A stretch of DNA of 10,775 nt. Origin: Comamonas_F sp047606565 (GTDB lineage Bacteria > Pseudomonadota > Gammaproteobacteria > Burkholderiales > Burkholderiaceae_C). The translations under genes and the position numbers were made by a program. Within the stretch, counting starts at the first letter, position 1. Every line of letters starts with the position of its first letter. The notes below the pieces were generated by a model, which was not told where the DNA came from, did not search any database, and was given only the letters and a program-made list of their open reading frames with translations. Below, in pieces: positions 1 to 7,362 of the stretch. The stretch covers positions 1 through 10,775 of the forward strand of contig JASGEH010000086.1 of NCBI GenBank assembly GCA_047606565.1, in the 5' to 3' direction.

Positions 1-406
1 AGCCCAGCGCCTCGGCGCCGATCTGGTGGAACTGCCGGTAGCGGCCGCGCTGCGGGCGCTCGTGCCGGAACATCGGGCCCATGTAGTAGAGGCGCTTGCC
101 GCCGTCGTAGAGCAGGTTGTGCTCGACCACCGCGCGGACGATGCCGGCGGTGTTCTCGGGCCGCAGCGTCAACTGCTCGCCGTTGAGCCTGTCCTCGAAC
201 GAGTACATCTCCTTTTCGACGATGTCGGTCACCTCGCCCAGGCCGCGCACGAACAGCGCGGTCGGCTCGACGATGGGGGTGCGCAAATTGCGGTAGGCGT
301 AGCGATTCATGAGCCGGCGGACGGTGTCCTCCAACTGCTCCCAGCGCGCCGAGTCGGGCGGCAGGATGTCGTTCATGCCCTTGATGGCATTGATTTTTTC
401 GGCCAT
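1..406 (-). CDS. hisS: Histidyl-tRNA synthetase, N-terminal 135 residues (3' end beyond window)
   Basis: Class II aminoacyl-tRNA synthetase that charges tRNA-His with histidine in the cytoplasm. The ATG at 406-404 opens MAEKINAIKGMNDILPPDS, the typical HisS start, in which the KGMNDILP segment is conserved. LRPENTAGIVRA lies near residues 81-92, and class II motif 2 (FRHERPQRGRYRQFHQ) lies at about 113-128 with its ATP-binding arginines. The reading frame is open to the window edge, so the remaining two-thirds, including the histidine-specific and anticodon-binding parts, lie outside. A weak AGGA ribosome-binding site precedes the ATG by only a few bases. The gene follows ispG after 51 bp with no obvious terminator between them, so it is probably the next cistron of the same operon. 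The ispG-hisS order is the common proteobacterial one. Identity is very secure. Confidence 0.96.
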   Translation of the reverse strand, partial: MAEKINAIKGMNDILPPDSARWEQLEDTVRRLMNRYAYRNLRTPIVEPTALFVRGLGEVTDIVEKEMYSFEDRLNGEQLTLRPENTAGIVRAVVEHNLLYDGGKRLYYMGPMFRHERPQRGRYRQFHQIGAEALG

Positions 407-457
407 TTTTCCTGATACTTCAAAAACCTGCCCGGCGCCAGCACGGCGCCCGGCGGA

Positions 458-1747
458 TCAGTTCGTCGAGCCCACTTCGGCGCCGAAGCGCCGCTCGATG
501 TAGTCCTCGACGATCTTCTGGAATTCCTCGGCGATGTGCTCGCCGCGCAGCGTCATGCGCTTTTCGCCGTCGATGAAGACCGGCGCCGCCGGCGCCTCGC
601 CCGAGCCCGGCAGGCTGATGCCGATGTCGGCATGCTTGCTCTCGCCCGGACCGTTGACGATGCAGCCCATGACCGCCACCTTGAGCCCCTCGACCCCGGG
701 ATAGCGGCCGCGCCACAGCGGCATCTGCAGCCGCAGGTAGTCATCAATCTGCTTGGCCAGTTCCTGGAAAGTGGTGCTGGTGGTGCGCCCGCAGCCCGGA
801 CAGGCCGTCACGCTGGGCACGAACACGCGCAGGCCGAGCGCCTGCAGGATCTCGGAGGCCACCACCACTTCCTGCGTGCGCGCCTCGCCGGGCTGCGGCG
901 TCAGCGATACGCGGATGGTGTCGCCGATGCCCTCCTGCAGCAGCACCGCCAGCGCCGCGGCCGAAGCCACCGTGCCCTTGGTGCCCATGCCGGCCTCGGT
1001 CAGCCCCAGGTGCAGCGCGTAGTCGCAGCGCCGCGCCATCTCGCGGTAGACCGAGATCAGATCCTGCGTGCCGCTCATCTTGCAAGACAGGATGATCTGG
1101 TCGCCGTCCAGGCCGATGGCCTCGGCGCGGCGCGCCGAATCGATGGCCGAGGTCACCAGCACCTCGTACATCACCTGCTTGACCGACCAGGGCTGGGCGC
1201 GACGCGAGTTCTCGTCCATCATGACCGACAGCAGCTCCTGGTCCAGGCTGCCCCAGTTGACGCCGATGCGCACGGCCTTGCCGTAACGCGCGGCGGCCTC
1301 GACCATCTGGGCGAACTGCTTGTCCTTCTTGTCGCCCTTGCCCACGTTGCCGGGGTTGATGCGATATTTGGAGAGCGTTTGCGCGCAGTCCGGAAATTCG
1401 GTGAGCAGGCGGTGGCCGTTGTAGTGAAAGTCGCCCACCAGTGGCACGTCGATGCCCATGCGGTCGAGCTGCTCGCGGATGTGCGGCACGGCCTGCGCCG
1501 CCTCCGGCGTGTTGACGGTGATGCGCACCATCTCCGAGCCGGCCTGCGCCAGCTCCTTGACCTGGATGGCCGTGCCGATCACGTCGACCGTGTCGGTGTT
1601 GGTCATGGACTGCACGCGCACCGGCGCGTCGCCGCCCACGGTGACGGTGCGCGGCCCCCAGACCACGCGGGCCTGGCGGGAGCGCCGGGGCAGCGGCGCG
1701 GCCGGCTCGATAGGCCCGGCGTATGGAACAGGGAAGTCAGGCGTCAT
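458..1747 (-). CDS. ispG: 4-hydroxy-3-methylbut-2-en-1-yl diphosphate synthase (flavodoxin/ferredoxin)
   Basis: Penultimate enzyme of the MEP (non-mevalonate) isoprenoid pathway. It reductively converts MEcPP to HMBPP with a [4Fe-4S] cluster in the cytoplasm. The protein has 429 residues. The N-terminal TIM-barrel begins around VQSMTNTDT (46-54) and includes GDFHYNGHRLL (105-115). The cluster ligands are visible as C316 and C319 in ACPGCGRT, C362 in MGCIVNGPGES, and E369, with the seven-residue C-to-E spacing seen in the E. coli enzyme. It is longer than E. coli IspG (about 370 residues), mainly through a longer N-terminus and an insertion before the cluster domain around residues 225-300, as in other betaproteobacterial forms. 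The ATG at 1747-1745 starts 6 nt after the rodZ stop, so the two are probably co-transcribed. All active-site residues are intact. Confidence 0.97.
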   Translation of the reverse strand: MTPDFPVPYAGPIEPAAPLPRRSRQARVVWGPRTVTVGGDAPVRVQSMTNTDTVDVIGTAIQVKELAQAGSEMVRITVNTPEAAQAVPHIREQLDRMGIDVPLVGDFHYNGHRLLTEFPDCAQTLSKYRINPGNVGKGDKKDKQFAQMVEAAARYGKAVRIGVNWGSLDQELLSVMMDENSRRAQPWSVKQVMYEVLVTSAIDSARRAEAIGLDGDQIILSCKMSGTQDLISVYREMARRCDYALHLGLTEAGMGTKGTVASAAALAVLLQEGIGDTIRVSLTPQPGEARTQEVVVASEILQALGLRVFVPSVTACPGCGRTTSTTFQELAKQIDDYLRLQMPLWRGRYPGVEGLKVAVMGCIVNGPGESKHADIGISLPGSGEAPAAPVFIDGEKRMTLRGEHIAEEFQKIVEDYIERRFGAEVGSTN

Positions 1748-1753
1748 GGTCGC

Positions 1754-2725
1754 TTATTTGACCTGAAAACGCGCGACCTGGCCGCGCAGATACGGCGCCA
1801 GCGCGAAGGCCTGCCCACGCACCTCGACCTGCACCTCGCGGGCATTGCCCACGATGACCGACAACGGCTCGGCGCCACTGACCCCCACGCGCTCGCCCGC
1901 CTGCAGCGTGCGCCGCAGCAAGGGCAAGCGGTTGGCGTCGAGCACCTCGATCCAGGCCTCGCCACGTGCCGAAAACACCACGGTGCCCGTGGTGGGCAAG
2001 GCCATCGCGGCCTGCGGTGCCAGATCGGCCATGATGGCGGGGGCCGCCGCAGACGACGACTGAGCACCCTGCTCGCCCGCTACCGCACCCGCCGTGGCCG
2101 ACGACGATGGCACAGGCTCAGCCACGGGCGCCAAACCCGGCACCAGCGACACCGACGGGGTCACGCCGGCAGGCGAAGTACCGGCATCCGCGCCCGATGG
2201 CGGCTCGGCGCGGCTCGATCCGGCGCTGGTATCGGCCGCAGCCGGCGCTTCGTCGGACTCCGACCCGCCGCGCAACTCCGGCACGAACAGCAAGGCGGCC
2301 GCGGCGGCGAGCAGCAGCACGATCAGCACCGCCAGCCCACCCGTCCAGCGCGACCGCCCCGCGCCATGCGAGGGCAACACACTGTGGCGCGACATCGAGG
2401 CCACGGCACGGTCCTGCTTGAGCAGGGTCTCGCCGCGCGGCAACAGGCCCAGCACCTGGTCGACGTCGAGTCTGAGCGTACGCGCCATGCTCGCGGCCAG
2501 CCCGCGCACAAAGGCCATGCCGGGCAGTTGATCGTATTGGTCGGCCTCCAGCGCTTCCAGACGCTGGGTCGGCACCTTGAGTACCGCGGCCAGGGACGCC
2601 AGGTGCATGCCAGCCCGCTCGCGCGCCTGGCGCAGCAATTGCCCGGCCGTGGCGCCAGCGCGCGGCACCGTAGCGGCGGCATCGGCCGCGCGGTCTGGAG
2701 AGGAAACGGGGTCGCCTGAGGTCAT
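1754..2725 (-). CDS. rodZ: RodZ-family protein: cytoplasmic helix-turn-helix, one membrane span, periplasmic DUF4115 domain
   Basis: Bitopic inner-membrane protein which in RodZ-family members links MreB filaments to the elongation machinery and maintains rod shape. With the ATG at 2725-2723 it has 323 residues. Residues 27-95 form a Cro/CI-like HTH (GQLLRQARERAGMHLASLA through PGMAFVRGLAASMARTL). Residues 96-127 are a basic juxtamembrane stretch ending in RSRW, residues 128-148 are one hydrophobic span, 150-245 are an Ala/Pro/Ser-rich periplasmic linker, and 247-320 are the beta-rich DUF4115 domain. The frame stays open upstream to 2860, but the chosen start lies 2 nt after the pilF stop, has a GAAGAG ribosome-binding site 7 nt upstream, and avoids an Arg-rich non-homologous extension inside pilF. 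The pilF-rodZ-ispG order is conserved in proteobacteria. The RodZ symbol rests on architecture and neighbourhood; the exact role in this organism is inferred. Confidence 0.88.
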   Translation of the reverse strand: MTSGDPVSSPDRAADAAATVPRAGATAGQLLRQARERAGMHLASLAAVLKVPTQRLEALEADQYDQLPGMAFVRGLAASMARTLRLDVDQVLGLLPRGETLLKQDRAVASMSRHSVLPSHGAGRSRWTGGLAVLIVLLLAAAAALLFVPELRGGSESDEAPAAADTSAGSSRAEPPSGADAGTSPAGVTPSVSLVPGLAPVAEPVPSSSATAGAVAGEQGAQSSSAAAPAIMADLAPQAAMALPTTGTVVFSARGEAWIEVLDANRLPLLRRTLQAGERVGVSGAEPLSVIVGNAREVQVEVRGQAFALAPYLRGQVARFQVK

Positions 2726-2727
2726 AG

Positions 2728-3558
2728 TCACTCTTCGAATGCACCGCGGTCGTACGCGACCAGTTCGGATGAATCGGGAAAACGCCGACGCAACTGCTCG
2801 GCAAGCTGGCGCACGGCATCGCCGTGGCCGAGCGCGCGCTCGACCCGGATGCCCAGCCAAAGACTGGCAGCACTGGCCTGGTCGCTGTTGTTGATGCGCC
2901 GGATGTAGAAGCGCGCATCGGCATCCTTGCGCTGGCGATGCAGCACGTCCGCCAGCGCCTGGCCAGCGGCCGTGCTGGCGGGGTTGAACTGCAGCACGCG
3001 CCTGAGCACCGCCTCGGCTTCAAGCCATTGGCCGGCACGCGTCAGGCAAATGCCGCTGACCAGCAGCGTCTTTTCGCGTGCGCGATAGGCCGGATCGGCC
3101 AATGCCGCATCGAACTGCTGCCGGGCCTGCGCGTAGCGGCCGGCCTGGCACAGCATGTAGCCGTAGTTGTGGCGGATGTCGCTGTTGTCGCGGCTGATCG
3201 ACAGGGCGCGCTGGAAATCCTGCTCCGAAGCCTCCAACTGCCTCATGTCCAGGTGGATCAGTCCACGCAGGTTGTAGGCATCGGCATCATCGGGGTTGAG
3301 CCGCAGGCTCTGCGCCAGCTCCTCCAAGGCGATGTCCAGACGGCCTTGCGAAAAATAGGCTTCGGCCAGCGTCAGCCGCGTGCGCGCGCGCGTCTTGTCA
3401 TCGGCACGGAGTGGCACCTGCTCGGCCGCCTCCCTTGCCGGCGCCGGGCGTGACGGCACGCCACCGCTGGCCTGCCCCGCCCCCCCTGCGCCCAGCAGCG
3501 AACAGCCCCCGAGCAGCAAGGCCAGGGCCGCCGAGAAAGGAGTCGCGCCGCGCGTCAT
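2728..3558 (-). CDS. pilF: Type IV pilus biogenesis/stability lipoprotein, TPR protein (PilF/PilW)
   Basis: TPR lipoprotein of the PilF/PilW family, which acts as pilotin for the PilQ secretin or as a pilus-stability factor at the outer membrane. The 276-residue protein starts with a short signal peptide and a lipobox ending LLGGC, giving acylated Cys19. A disordered linker (20-55) follows. TPR-type helical pairs run from about 59: LAEAYFSQGRLDIALEELAQ, then YNLRGLIHLDMRQLEASEQD, then NYGYMLCQAGRYAQARQQFD (131-150), then a fourth near 165-195. Its ATG (3558-3556) overlaps the rlmN stop in ATGA, so translation is probably coupled. The gene stands in the usual rlmN-pilF-rodZ position. No other pilus genes are in the window, and where none exist in a genome this protein may serve a different lipoprotein role. 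The family call is firm; the pilus role is inferred. Confidence 0.9.
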   Translation of the reverse strand: MTRGATPFSAALALLLGGCSLLGAGGAGQASGGVPSRPAPAREAAEQVPLRADDKTRARTRLTLAEAYFSQGRLDIALEELAQSLRLNPDDADAYNLRGLIHLDMRQLEASEQDFQRALSISRDNSDIRHNYGYMLCQAGRYAQARQQFDAALADPAYRAREKTLLVSGICLTRAGQWLEAEAVLRRVLQFNPASTAAGQALADVLHRQRKDADARFYIRRINNSDQASAASLWLGIRVERALGHGDAVRQLAEQLRRRFPDSSELVAYDRGAFEE

Positions 3559-4712
3559 TCGTCCTGCGCCGCCACCGCGATCTCGTGCCGGGGCTGGAGC
3601 TTGACCTCGATGACGCGCTTTTGCGCCATGCGCGCCGCGGCATTGGTACGGTCGCGCACGTCGCCGGCCAGTTGCCCGCAGGCCGCGTCGATGTCATCGC
3701 CACGCGTCTTGCGCACCGTGGTCACGATGCCGGCGGCGCTCAGGATGTCGGCGAAGGCCTGCACCGCGGCATGGGATGAGCGCTTGAGGCCGGAGGCCGG
3801 AAAGGGATTGAACGGGATCAGGTTGAACTTGCACGGCACCCCGCGCCCCCGATGCTGGCGCACCCACTCGATCAACTGGCGCGCATGCTCGGGCTGGTCG
3901 TTGACGCCGTCGAGCATGCAGTACTCGAAGGTGATGAAGTCGCGCGGCGCGTGATCGAGGTAGCGCACGCAGGCGTCGAGCAGCTCGGCGATCGGGTATT
4001 TGCGATTGAGGGGCACCAGGTGGTCACGCAGGACGTCGGTCGGCGCGTGCAACGACACCGCGAGGGCGACGGGGCAGTCCTGCCCCAGCCGGTCCATCAT
4101 GGGGACCACGCCGGAGGTGGAGACCGTCAAGCGGCGCCGCGACAGGCCATAGCCGTGGTCGTCGAGCATGGTGCGCAGCGCCGGCACCAGGGCGCCGTAG
4201 TTCTGCAGCGGCTCGCCCATGCCCATCATCACCACGTTGGAGATGACGCGCTCGGTGGTGTTCAGGCGCTTGCGCAGGAAATGCTCGGCATGCCAGAGCT
4301 GGGCCGTGATCTCGCTGGTGCGGAGGTTGCGCGCGAAGCCCTGATGCCCGGTCGAGCAAAAGCGGCAGCCCACGGCGCAACCGGCCTGGGACGAGATGCA
4401 CAGGGTGCCACGATCGTCCTCAGGGATGAATACGGTTTCGACCGCGTTGCCCTCGCCCACGTCGAACAGCCACTTGATGGTGCCGTCGGCGGAGACATGT
4501 TCGGTCAACACGGTCAAGGCCTGCACGTGCGCGCAGCCCTTGAGTTTTTCGCGCAGCGACTTGGCCAGATCGGTCATCTGGTCGAAGTCGGCCGCGCCGC
4601 GCTGGTGGATCCAGCGAAACAGCTGGGTCGCGCGAAAGCGCTTCTCGCCGAGCCGCTCGCAGAACGCGGCCAGACCGTCGAGGTCGAAGTCAAGCAGGTT
4701 GGCCGGGGTCAT
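3555..4712 (-). CDS. rlmN: Dual-specificity 23S rRNA A2503 / tRNA A37 C2-methyltransferase, radical SAM
   Basis: Radical-SAM enzyme that methylates C2 of A2503 in 23S rRNA and, in characterised bacterial homologues, A37 of some tRNAs. The protein has 385 residues. The N-terminal helical RNA-binding part contains KRFRATQLFRWIHQRG (24-39). The [4Fe-4S] ligands are C112, C116 and C119 in CAVGCRFC. E92 of VETVFIPE lies 20 residues before the first cysteine, as in E. coli RlmN (E105/C125). The methyl-carrying cysteine is C345 in DIDAACGQL. Cfr-type resistance enzymes share the fold, but the sequence and the ndk-rlmN-pilF neighbourhood point to housekeeping RlmN. The start at 4712 is 45 nt after the ndk stop, with GGA about 10 nt upstream. 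The gene ends in a 4-nt overlap with pilF. All catalytic residues are present. Confidence 0.97.
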   Translation of the reverse strand: MTPANLLDFDLDGLAAFCERLGEKRFRATQLFRWIHQRGAADFDQMTDLAKSLREKLKGCAHVQALTVLTEHVSADGTIKWLFDVGEGNAVETVFIPEDDRGTLCISSQAGCAVGCRFCSTGHQGFARNLRTSEITAQLWHAEHFLRKRLNTTERVISNVVMMGMGEPLQNYGALVPALRTMLDDHGYGLSRRRLTVSTSGVVPMMDRLGQDCPVALAVSLHAPTDVLRDHLVPLNRKYPIAELLDACVRYLDHAPRDFITFEYCMLDGVNDQPEHARQLIEWVRQHRGRGVPCKFNLIPFNPFPASGLKRSSHAAVQAFADILSAAGIVTTVRKTRGDDIDAACGQLAGDVRDRTNAAARMAQKRVIEVKLQPRHEIAVAAQDE

Positions 4713-4757
4713 GGGAAGGAATCCAGTTCAGCAGCGAAGGCGCGGCGCGCGGGAGGC

Positions 4758-5183
4758 TCAGCGGCTGTAGACGTTCAGCGCCGGGAAGAAGAACGCCACT
4801 TCGACGGCAGCGGTTTCAGCCGCGTCGGAGCCGTGCACGGCGTTGGCGTCGATGCTGTCGGCGAAGTCGGCGCGGATGGTGCCGGGCGCGGCCTTCTTGG
4901 GGTCGGTGGCGCCCATCAGGTCGCGGTTCTTGAGGATGGCGCCTTCGCCTTCGAGCACTTGCACGAACACCGGGCCGGAGATCATGAAATCGACCAGATC
5001 CTTGAAGAAGGGGCGCTCCTTGTGCACGGCGTAGAACTGCTCGGCTTCGGCACGCGAGAGCTGGGTCAGGCGGGCAGCGGCGACCTTCAGGCCAGCGGCC
5101 TCGAAACGGGCGACGATCTGGCCGATGACGTTCTTGGCAACTGCGTCGGGCTTGATGATGGAGAGGGTGCGTTCGATAGCCAT
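4758..5183 (-). CDS. ndk: Nucleoside diphosphate kinase
   Basis: Cytoplasmic enzyme that transfers the gamma-phosphate of ATP to nucleoside diphosphates through a phosphohistidine, balancing (d)NTP pools. The 141-residue length is the usual bacterial size. The start reads MAIERTLSIIKPDAV, where Lys11 of IIKPD is conserved. The active-site histidine is H117 in NAVHGSD, and R104 in the GTIRADFA segment is also conserved. The ATG at 5183-5181 has AGGA at 5192-5189, spaced 5 nt, which fixes the start over upstream in-frame candidates that would add unrelated residues. The gene is the likely first cistron of the ndk-rlmN-pilF-rodZ-ispG-hisS cluster. A candidate promoter and a leader hairpin lie upstream in the 201-bp gap. 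Confidence 0.98.
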   Translation of the reverse strand: MAIERTLSIIKPDAVAKNVIGQIVARFEAAGLKVAAARLTQLSRAEAEQFYAVHKERPFFKDLVDFMISGPVFVQVLEGEGAILKNRDLMGATDPKKAAPGTIRADFADSIDANAVHGSDAAETAAVEVAFFFPALNVYSR

Positions 5184-5233
5184 GAGAGTCCTGTGAGGAT
5201 TTTTCGGGAGACAACAAGGAAGGGGGCCCATGC

Positions 5234-5254
5234 CCGGAATCCCCGAGATTCCGG
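5234..5254 (-). promoter_or_regulatory. Perfect 8-bp hairpin in the ndk leader
   Basis: CCGGAATC at 5234-5241 and GATTCCGG at 5247-5254 are exact inverted repeats around a 5-nt loop. In the minus-strand (ndk) direction no U-tract follows, so an ordinary intrinsic terminator is unlikely. It lies about 50 nt before the ndk start. It could be an mRNA-stabilising or regulatory leader hairpin, a protein-binding palindrome, or a factor-assisted end for rluB transcripts. Function is inferred; the repeat itself is directly visible. Confidence 0.5.
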
Positions 5255-5276
5255 ACCGGCAGCCAAAGGGGTGCAT

Positions 5277-5282
5277 ATTTTA
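5277..5282 (-). promoter_or_regulatory. Candidate -10 element of the ndk operon promoter (TAAAAT)
   Basis: The minus strand reads TAAAAT at 5282-5277, five of six matches to the sigma-70 -10 consensus, in the most AT-rich patch of the gap upstream of ndk. The predicted start near 5270 would give a leader of roughly 87 nt that includes the 5234-5254 hairpin. No good -35 hexamer is found at 16-18 bp spacing (CCCGCT at 17 bp), so the call is tentative. Confidence 0.3.
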
Positions 5283-5384
5283 ACCTGCGCCCCCACCCCA
5301 GCGGGGACACGCAAGTCGAGATTTGGAAGCACGCATGCGCGCGGCGGCAAGCCCGGACAGGACCTTCACCGCCACCGCCGGGGA

Positions 5385-7337
5385 TCAGCGAGAACGACCG
5401 CCGCGACCGCCGCCGAAACCACCCCCGCCACCGCCACGGCGGGGGCCATTGCCACCACCGCCGCCGAAGCCGCCGCTGCGGCCACCGCCGCGCGAGAAGC
5501 TGTCGGCGCCGATGTAGCCGACGGAGGTGCGCATCGGGTCGGGCTGGCCGCCCGATCCCTTGCCGCGACCGCCCGGCAGGCCGTCGTTGTCGAAACCGCG
5601 CCGGCGGCCGCGGATCTGGGCCAGGCTGTGGCTTTGCATGTAGGCATCGGCCGTGGGCTGCTTCTCGCCGCGCGGTTCGCGCGGTTCTTGCTGCTCGCCC
5701 GCATTGCGGCCCCGGTTGTTGTCCTTGGGCGGGCGCTGCTGCTTGCCCTGCCCGCCCTGGGCGCCGCCGCGGCGGTTGTTGCCCTGGAAGGGCTTGTCGC
5801 CCTCGAAGCGGTCACCCCCGCCCTGCCCTTGCCCCTGGCCACCGCCGCCGCCCGCGCGCTTGTCGGCGCGGCCACGCGACTGGCGGTTGCCACGGGACTG
5901 CGGCTGGCCCTGGCGGTTGGTCTTGATGGACTCCGATTGCAGCGGGCCGCCCGAGGCTTGCGTCAGGGCCTGGATTTCACGCTCGTCGAGCTCCAGCCAG
6001 GCACCGCGCTTGAGGCCGCGCGGCAGCACCATCGCGCCGTAGCGGATGCGGATCAGGCGGCTGACCGCATGGCCCACGGCCTCCACCAGACGGCGCACTT
6101 CGCGGTTGCGGCCCTCGGCGATGGTGACGCGGTACCAGCAGTTGGCACCGTCGCCGCCGCCCTCCTCGATGCTCTGGAACTGCGCCAGGCCATCGTCGAG
6201 CTGCACGCCGTCGAGCAGCTGCTGCTTTTCTTCCTGGCTCAGCGCGCCGAGCACACGCACGGCGTACTCGCGCTGCAGGCCAAAGCGCGGGTGCATCAGC
6301 CGGTTGGCCAGCTCGCCCGAGCTGGTGAACAGCAGCAGGCCCTCGGTGTTGAGGTCGAGCCGGCCGACCGACTGCCACTTGCCCTGGTAGAGCTTGGGCA
6401 GGCGGCGGAAGACGGTCGGGCGATTCTGCGGGTCGTCATGCGTGACGACCTCGCCCACCGGCTTGTGGTAAGCCAGCACGCGCGGCGCTGGCGGCGCGAT
6501 GCGGTAACGGATCGGCTTGCCGTTGACCTTGATGTGGTCGCCGAACTGGATGCGCTGGCCGACGTGGGCGGGCTCGTCGTTCACCGAGATCTTGCCATCG
6601 GCGATCATCTGCTCCATCTCCAGCCGCGAGCCCATGCCGGCCTGCGCCAGCACCTTGTGCAGCTTGGGCGTCTCGGGCTGGGGCTGCAGCACGCGCTTGG
6701 GCGGCGGCAGATCCTCGTCGGCCTCATCAGCATCGAACTGGCCTGAAATGACGTCGGAGAACAGCGTCGGCTGCGTCGGAACGGCAGCGGCCTGCTCGGC
6801 GACAGACCCGGCCTCCTCTGCGTCCACCGGGTCGTCCTCGCGGCGGCGACGATCGCCACCGCCCACGCCATACTTGCTGCGCAGCTTGCGGCGGCGCTTG
6901 CCGGGCGCGCCCTGCCGCTCGTCGCCTTCACCGGCTTCTCCGGCGCCCGCGAAGTCCGAAGCCTGCGGCGCCTGGGCGGCAGGCGCCTCGGACACCGGCT
7001 CGCCAACCGTCGGCGCGGCGGCCACAGGCTGCTCAGGCGCGGTGGCCACAATCACATTGGCAGCAAGCGCCGGTGCGGCATCGGCTGCGACGTCCGACAC
7101 GGCCTTGCGAGGGCGGCGGGGACGTTTGGGCTTTTCCTCTCCCGCACCCTCGGCGGCCTGGGATCCGGGCGCCGCGCCTTCCGCAGCCGCCTGGACGGCT
7201 TCGGCCGAGTGGCCGGCGGCATCGGCCACCGGCGCGGTCTTGCGCGTGCGCGGCTTGCGCACCTTGGCGGGCGCAGCGGCTTCGGGCTGGGCGGCGTCGA
7301 TGCCGGGCAGCGAAGGGAGCGTTGTTTCGTCGTTCAT
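5385..7337 (-). CDS. rluB: 23S rRNA pseudouridine(2605) synthase RluB with long N- and C-terminal low-complexity extensions
   Basis: RsuA/RluB-family pseudouridine synthase that isomerises a uridine (U2605 in E. coli numbering) of 23S rRNA. The 650 residues divide into three parts. Residues 1-220 are an Ala/Pro/Glu-rich extension with Lys/Arg clusters (KVRKPRTRK at 25-33, KPKRPRRPRK at 69-78, KRRRKLRSK at 147-155). The conserved core at about 224-460 has an S4 domain (KLHKVLAQAGMGSRLEMEQMI) and the catalytic motif GRLDLNTEGLLLF, with nucleophile Asp328 and EGRNREVRRLVEAVGH at 408-423. Residues 461-650 are a Gly/Arg/Gln-rich tail ending in RGG-type repeats. E. coli RluB is about 290 residues, so extensions make up well over half of this protein. 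The ATG at 7337 follows scpB after 89 bp, and the scpB-rluB pairing is common. The AAGA ribosome-binding site is weak. The core identity is firm; tail function is unknown, presumably RNA binding. Confidence 0.93.
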   Translation of the reverse strand: MNDETTLPSLPGIDAAQPEAAAPAKVRKPRTRKTAPVADAAGHSAEAVQAAAEGAAPGSQAAEGAGEEKPKRPRRPRKAVSDVAADAAPALAANVIVATAPEQPVAAAPTVGEPVSEAPAAQAPQASDFAGAGEAGEGDERQGAPGKRRRKLRSKYGVGGGDRRRREDDPVDAEEAGSVAEQAAAVPTQPTLFSDVISGQFDADEADEDLPPPKRVLQPQPETPKLHKVLAQAGMGSRLEMEQMIADGKISVNDEPAHVGQRIQFGDHIKVNGKPIRYRIAPPAPRVLAYHKPVGEVVTHDDPQNRPTVFRRLPKLYQGKWQSVGRLDLNTEGLLLFTSSGELANRLMHPRFGLQREYAVRVLGALSQEEKQQLLDGVQLDDGLAQFQSIEEGGGDGANCWYRVTIAEGRNREVRRLVEAVGHAVSRLIRIRYGAMVLPRGLKRGAWLELDEREIQALTQASGGPLQSESIKTNRQGQPQSRGNRQSRGRADKRAGGGGGQGQGQGGGDRFEGDKPFQGNNRRGGAQGGQGKQQRPPKDNNRGRNAGEQQEPREPRGEKQPTADAYMQSHSLAQIRGRRRGFDNDGLPGGRGKGSGGQPDPMRTSVGYIGADSFSRGGGRSGGFGGGGGNGPRRGGGGGGFGGGRGGRSR

Positions 7338-7362
7338 GGACCAGTTCTTGGGTTGGACTTTC

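Larger units (their letters stand above)
5184..5384. other. 201-bp intergenic region between rluB and ndk
   Basis: This non-coding gap lies between two co-directional minus-strand genes. It holds the ndk ribosome-binding site, the 5234-5254 hairpin and the candidate -10 element. The half next to rluB (about 5300-5384) is GC-rich, and I see no intrinsic terminator with a U-tract for rluB in it, so rluB transcripts may end by Rho or run on into ndk. It also marks the junction between the scpB-rluB pair and the ndk-hisS cluster. Confidence 0.7.

Noticed and set aside
434..449. GGCGCC/GGCGCC repeat between ispG and hisS as a terminator
   Set aside because: The stem is short with a 4-nt loop and no U-tract. 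It most likely reflects GC composition, and hisS is expected to be co-transcribed.
536..2719. A 727-codon open frame on the plus strand
   Set aside because: It is antisense to ispG and rodZ, both of which have clear family motifs. Its composition (His/Arg/Gly-rich) is that of a mirror frame.
2726..2860. Upstream extension of rodZ to 2860
   Set aside because: It would add an Arg/Cys-rich stretch read from another frame of pilF. The ATG at 2725 has a ribosome-binding site and sits 2 nt after the pilF stop.
3852..6746. A 964-codon open frame on the plus strand
   Set aside because: It runs antisense through rlmN, ndk and rluB. In GC-rich genomes strong third-position bias keeps an antisense frame open. 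The product is low-complexity His/Ala/Arg/Val-rich sequence without domains, and it crosses a real intergenic region.
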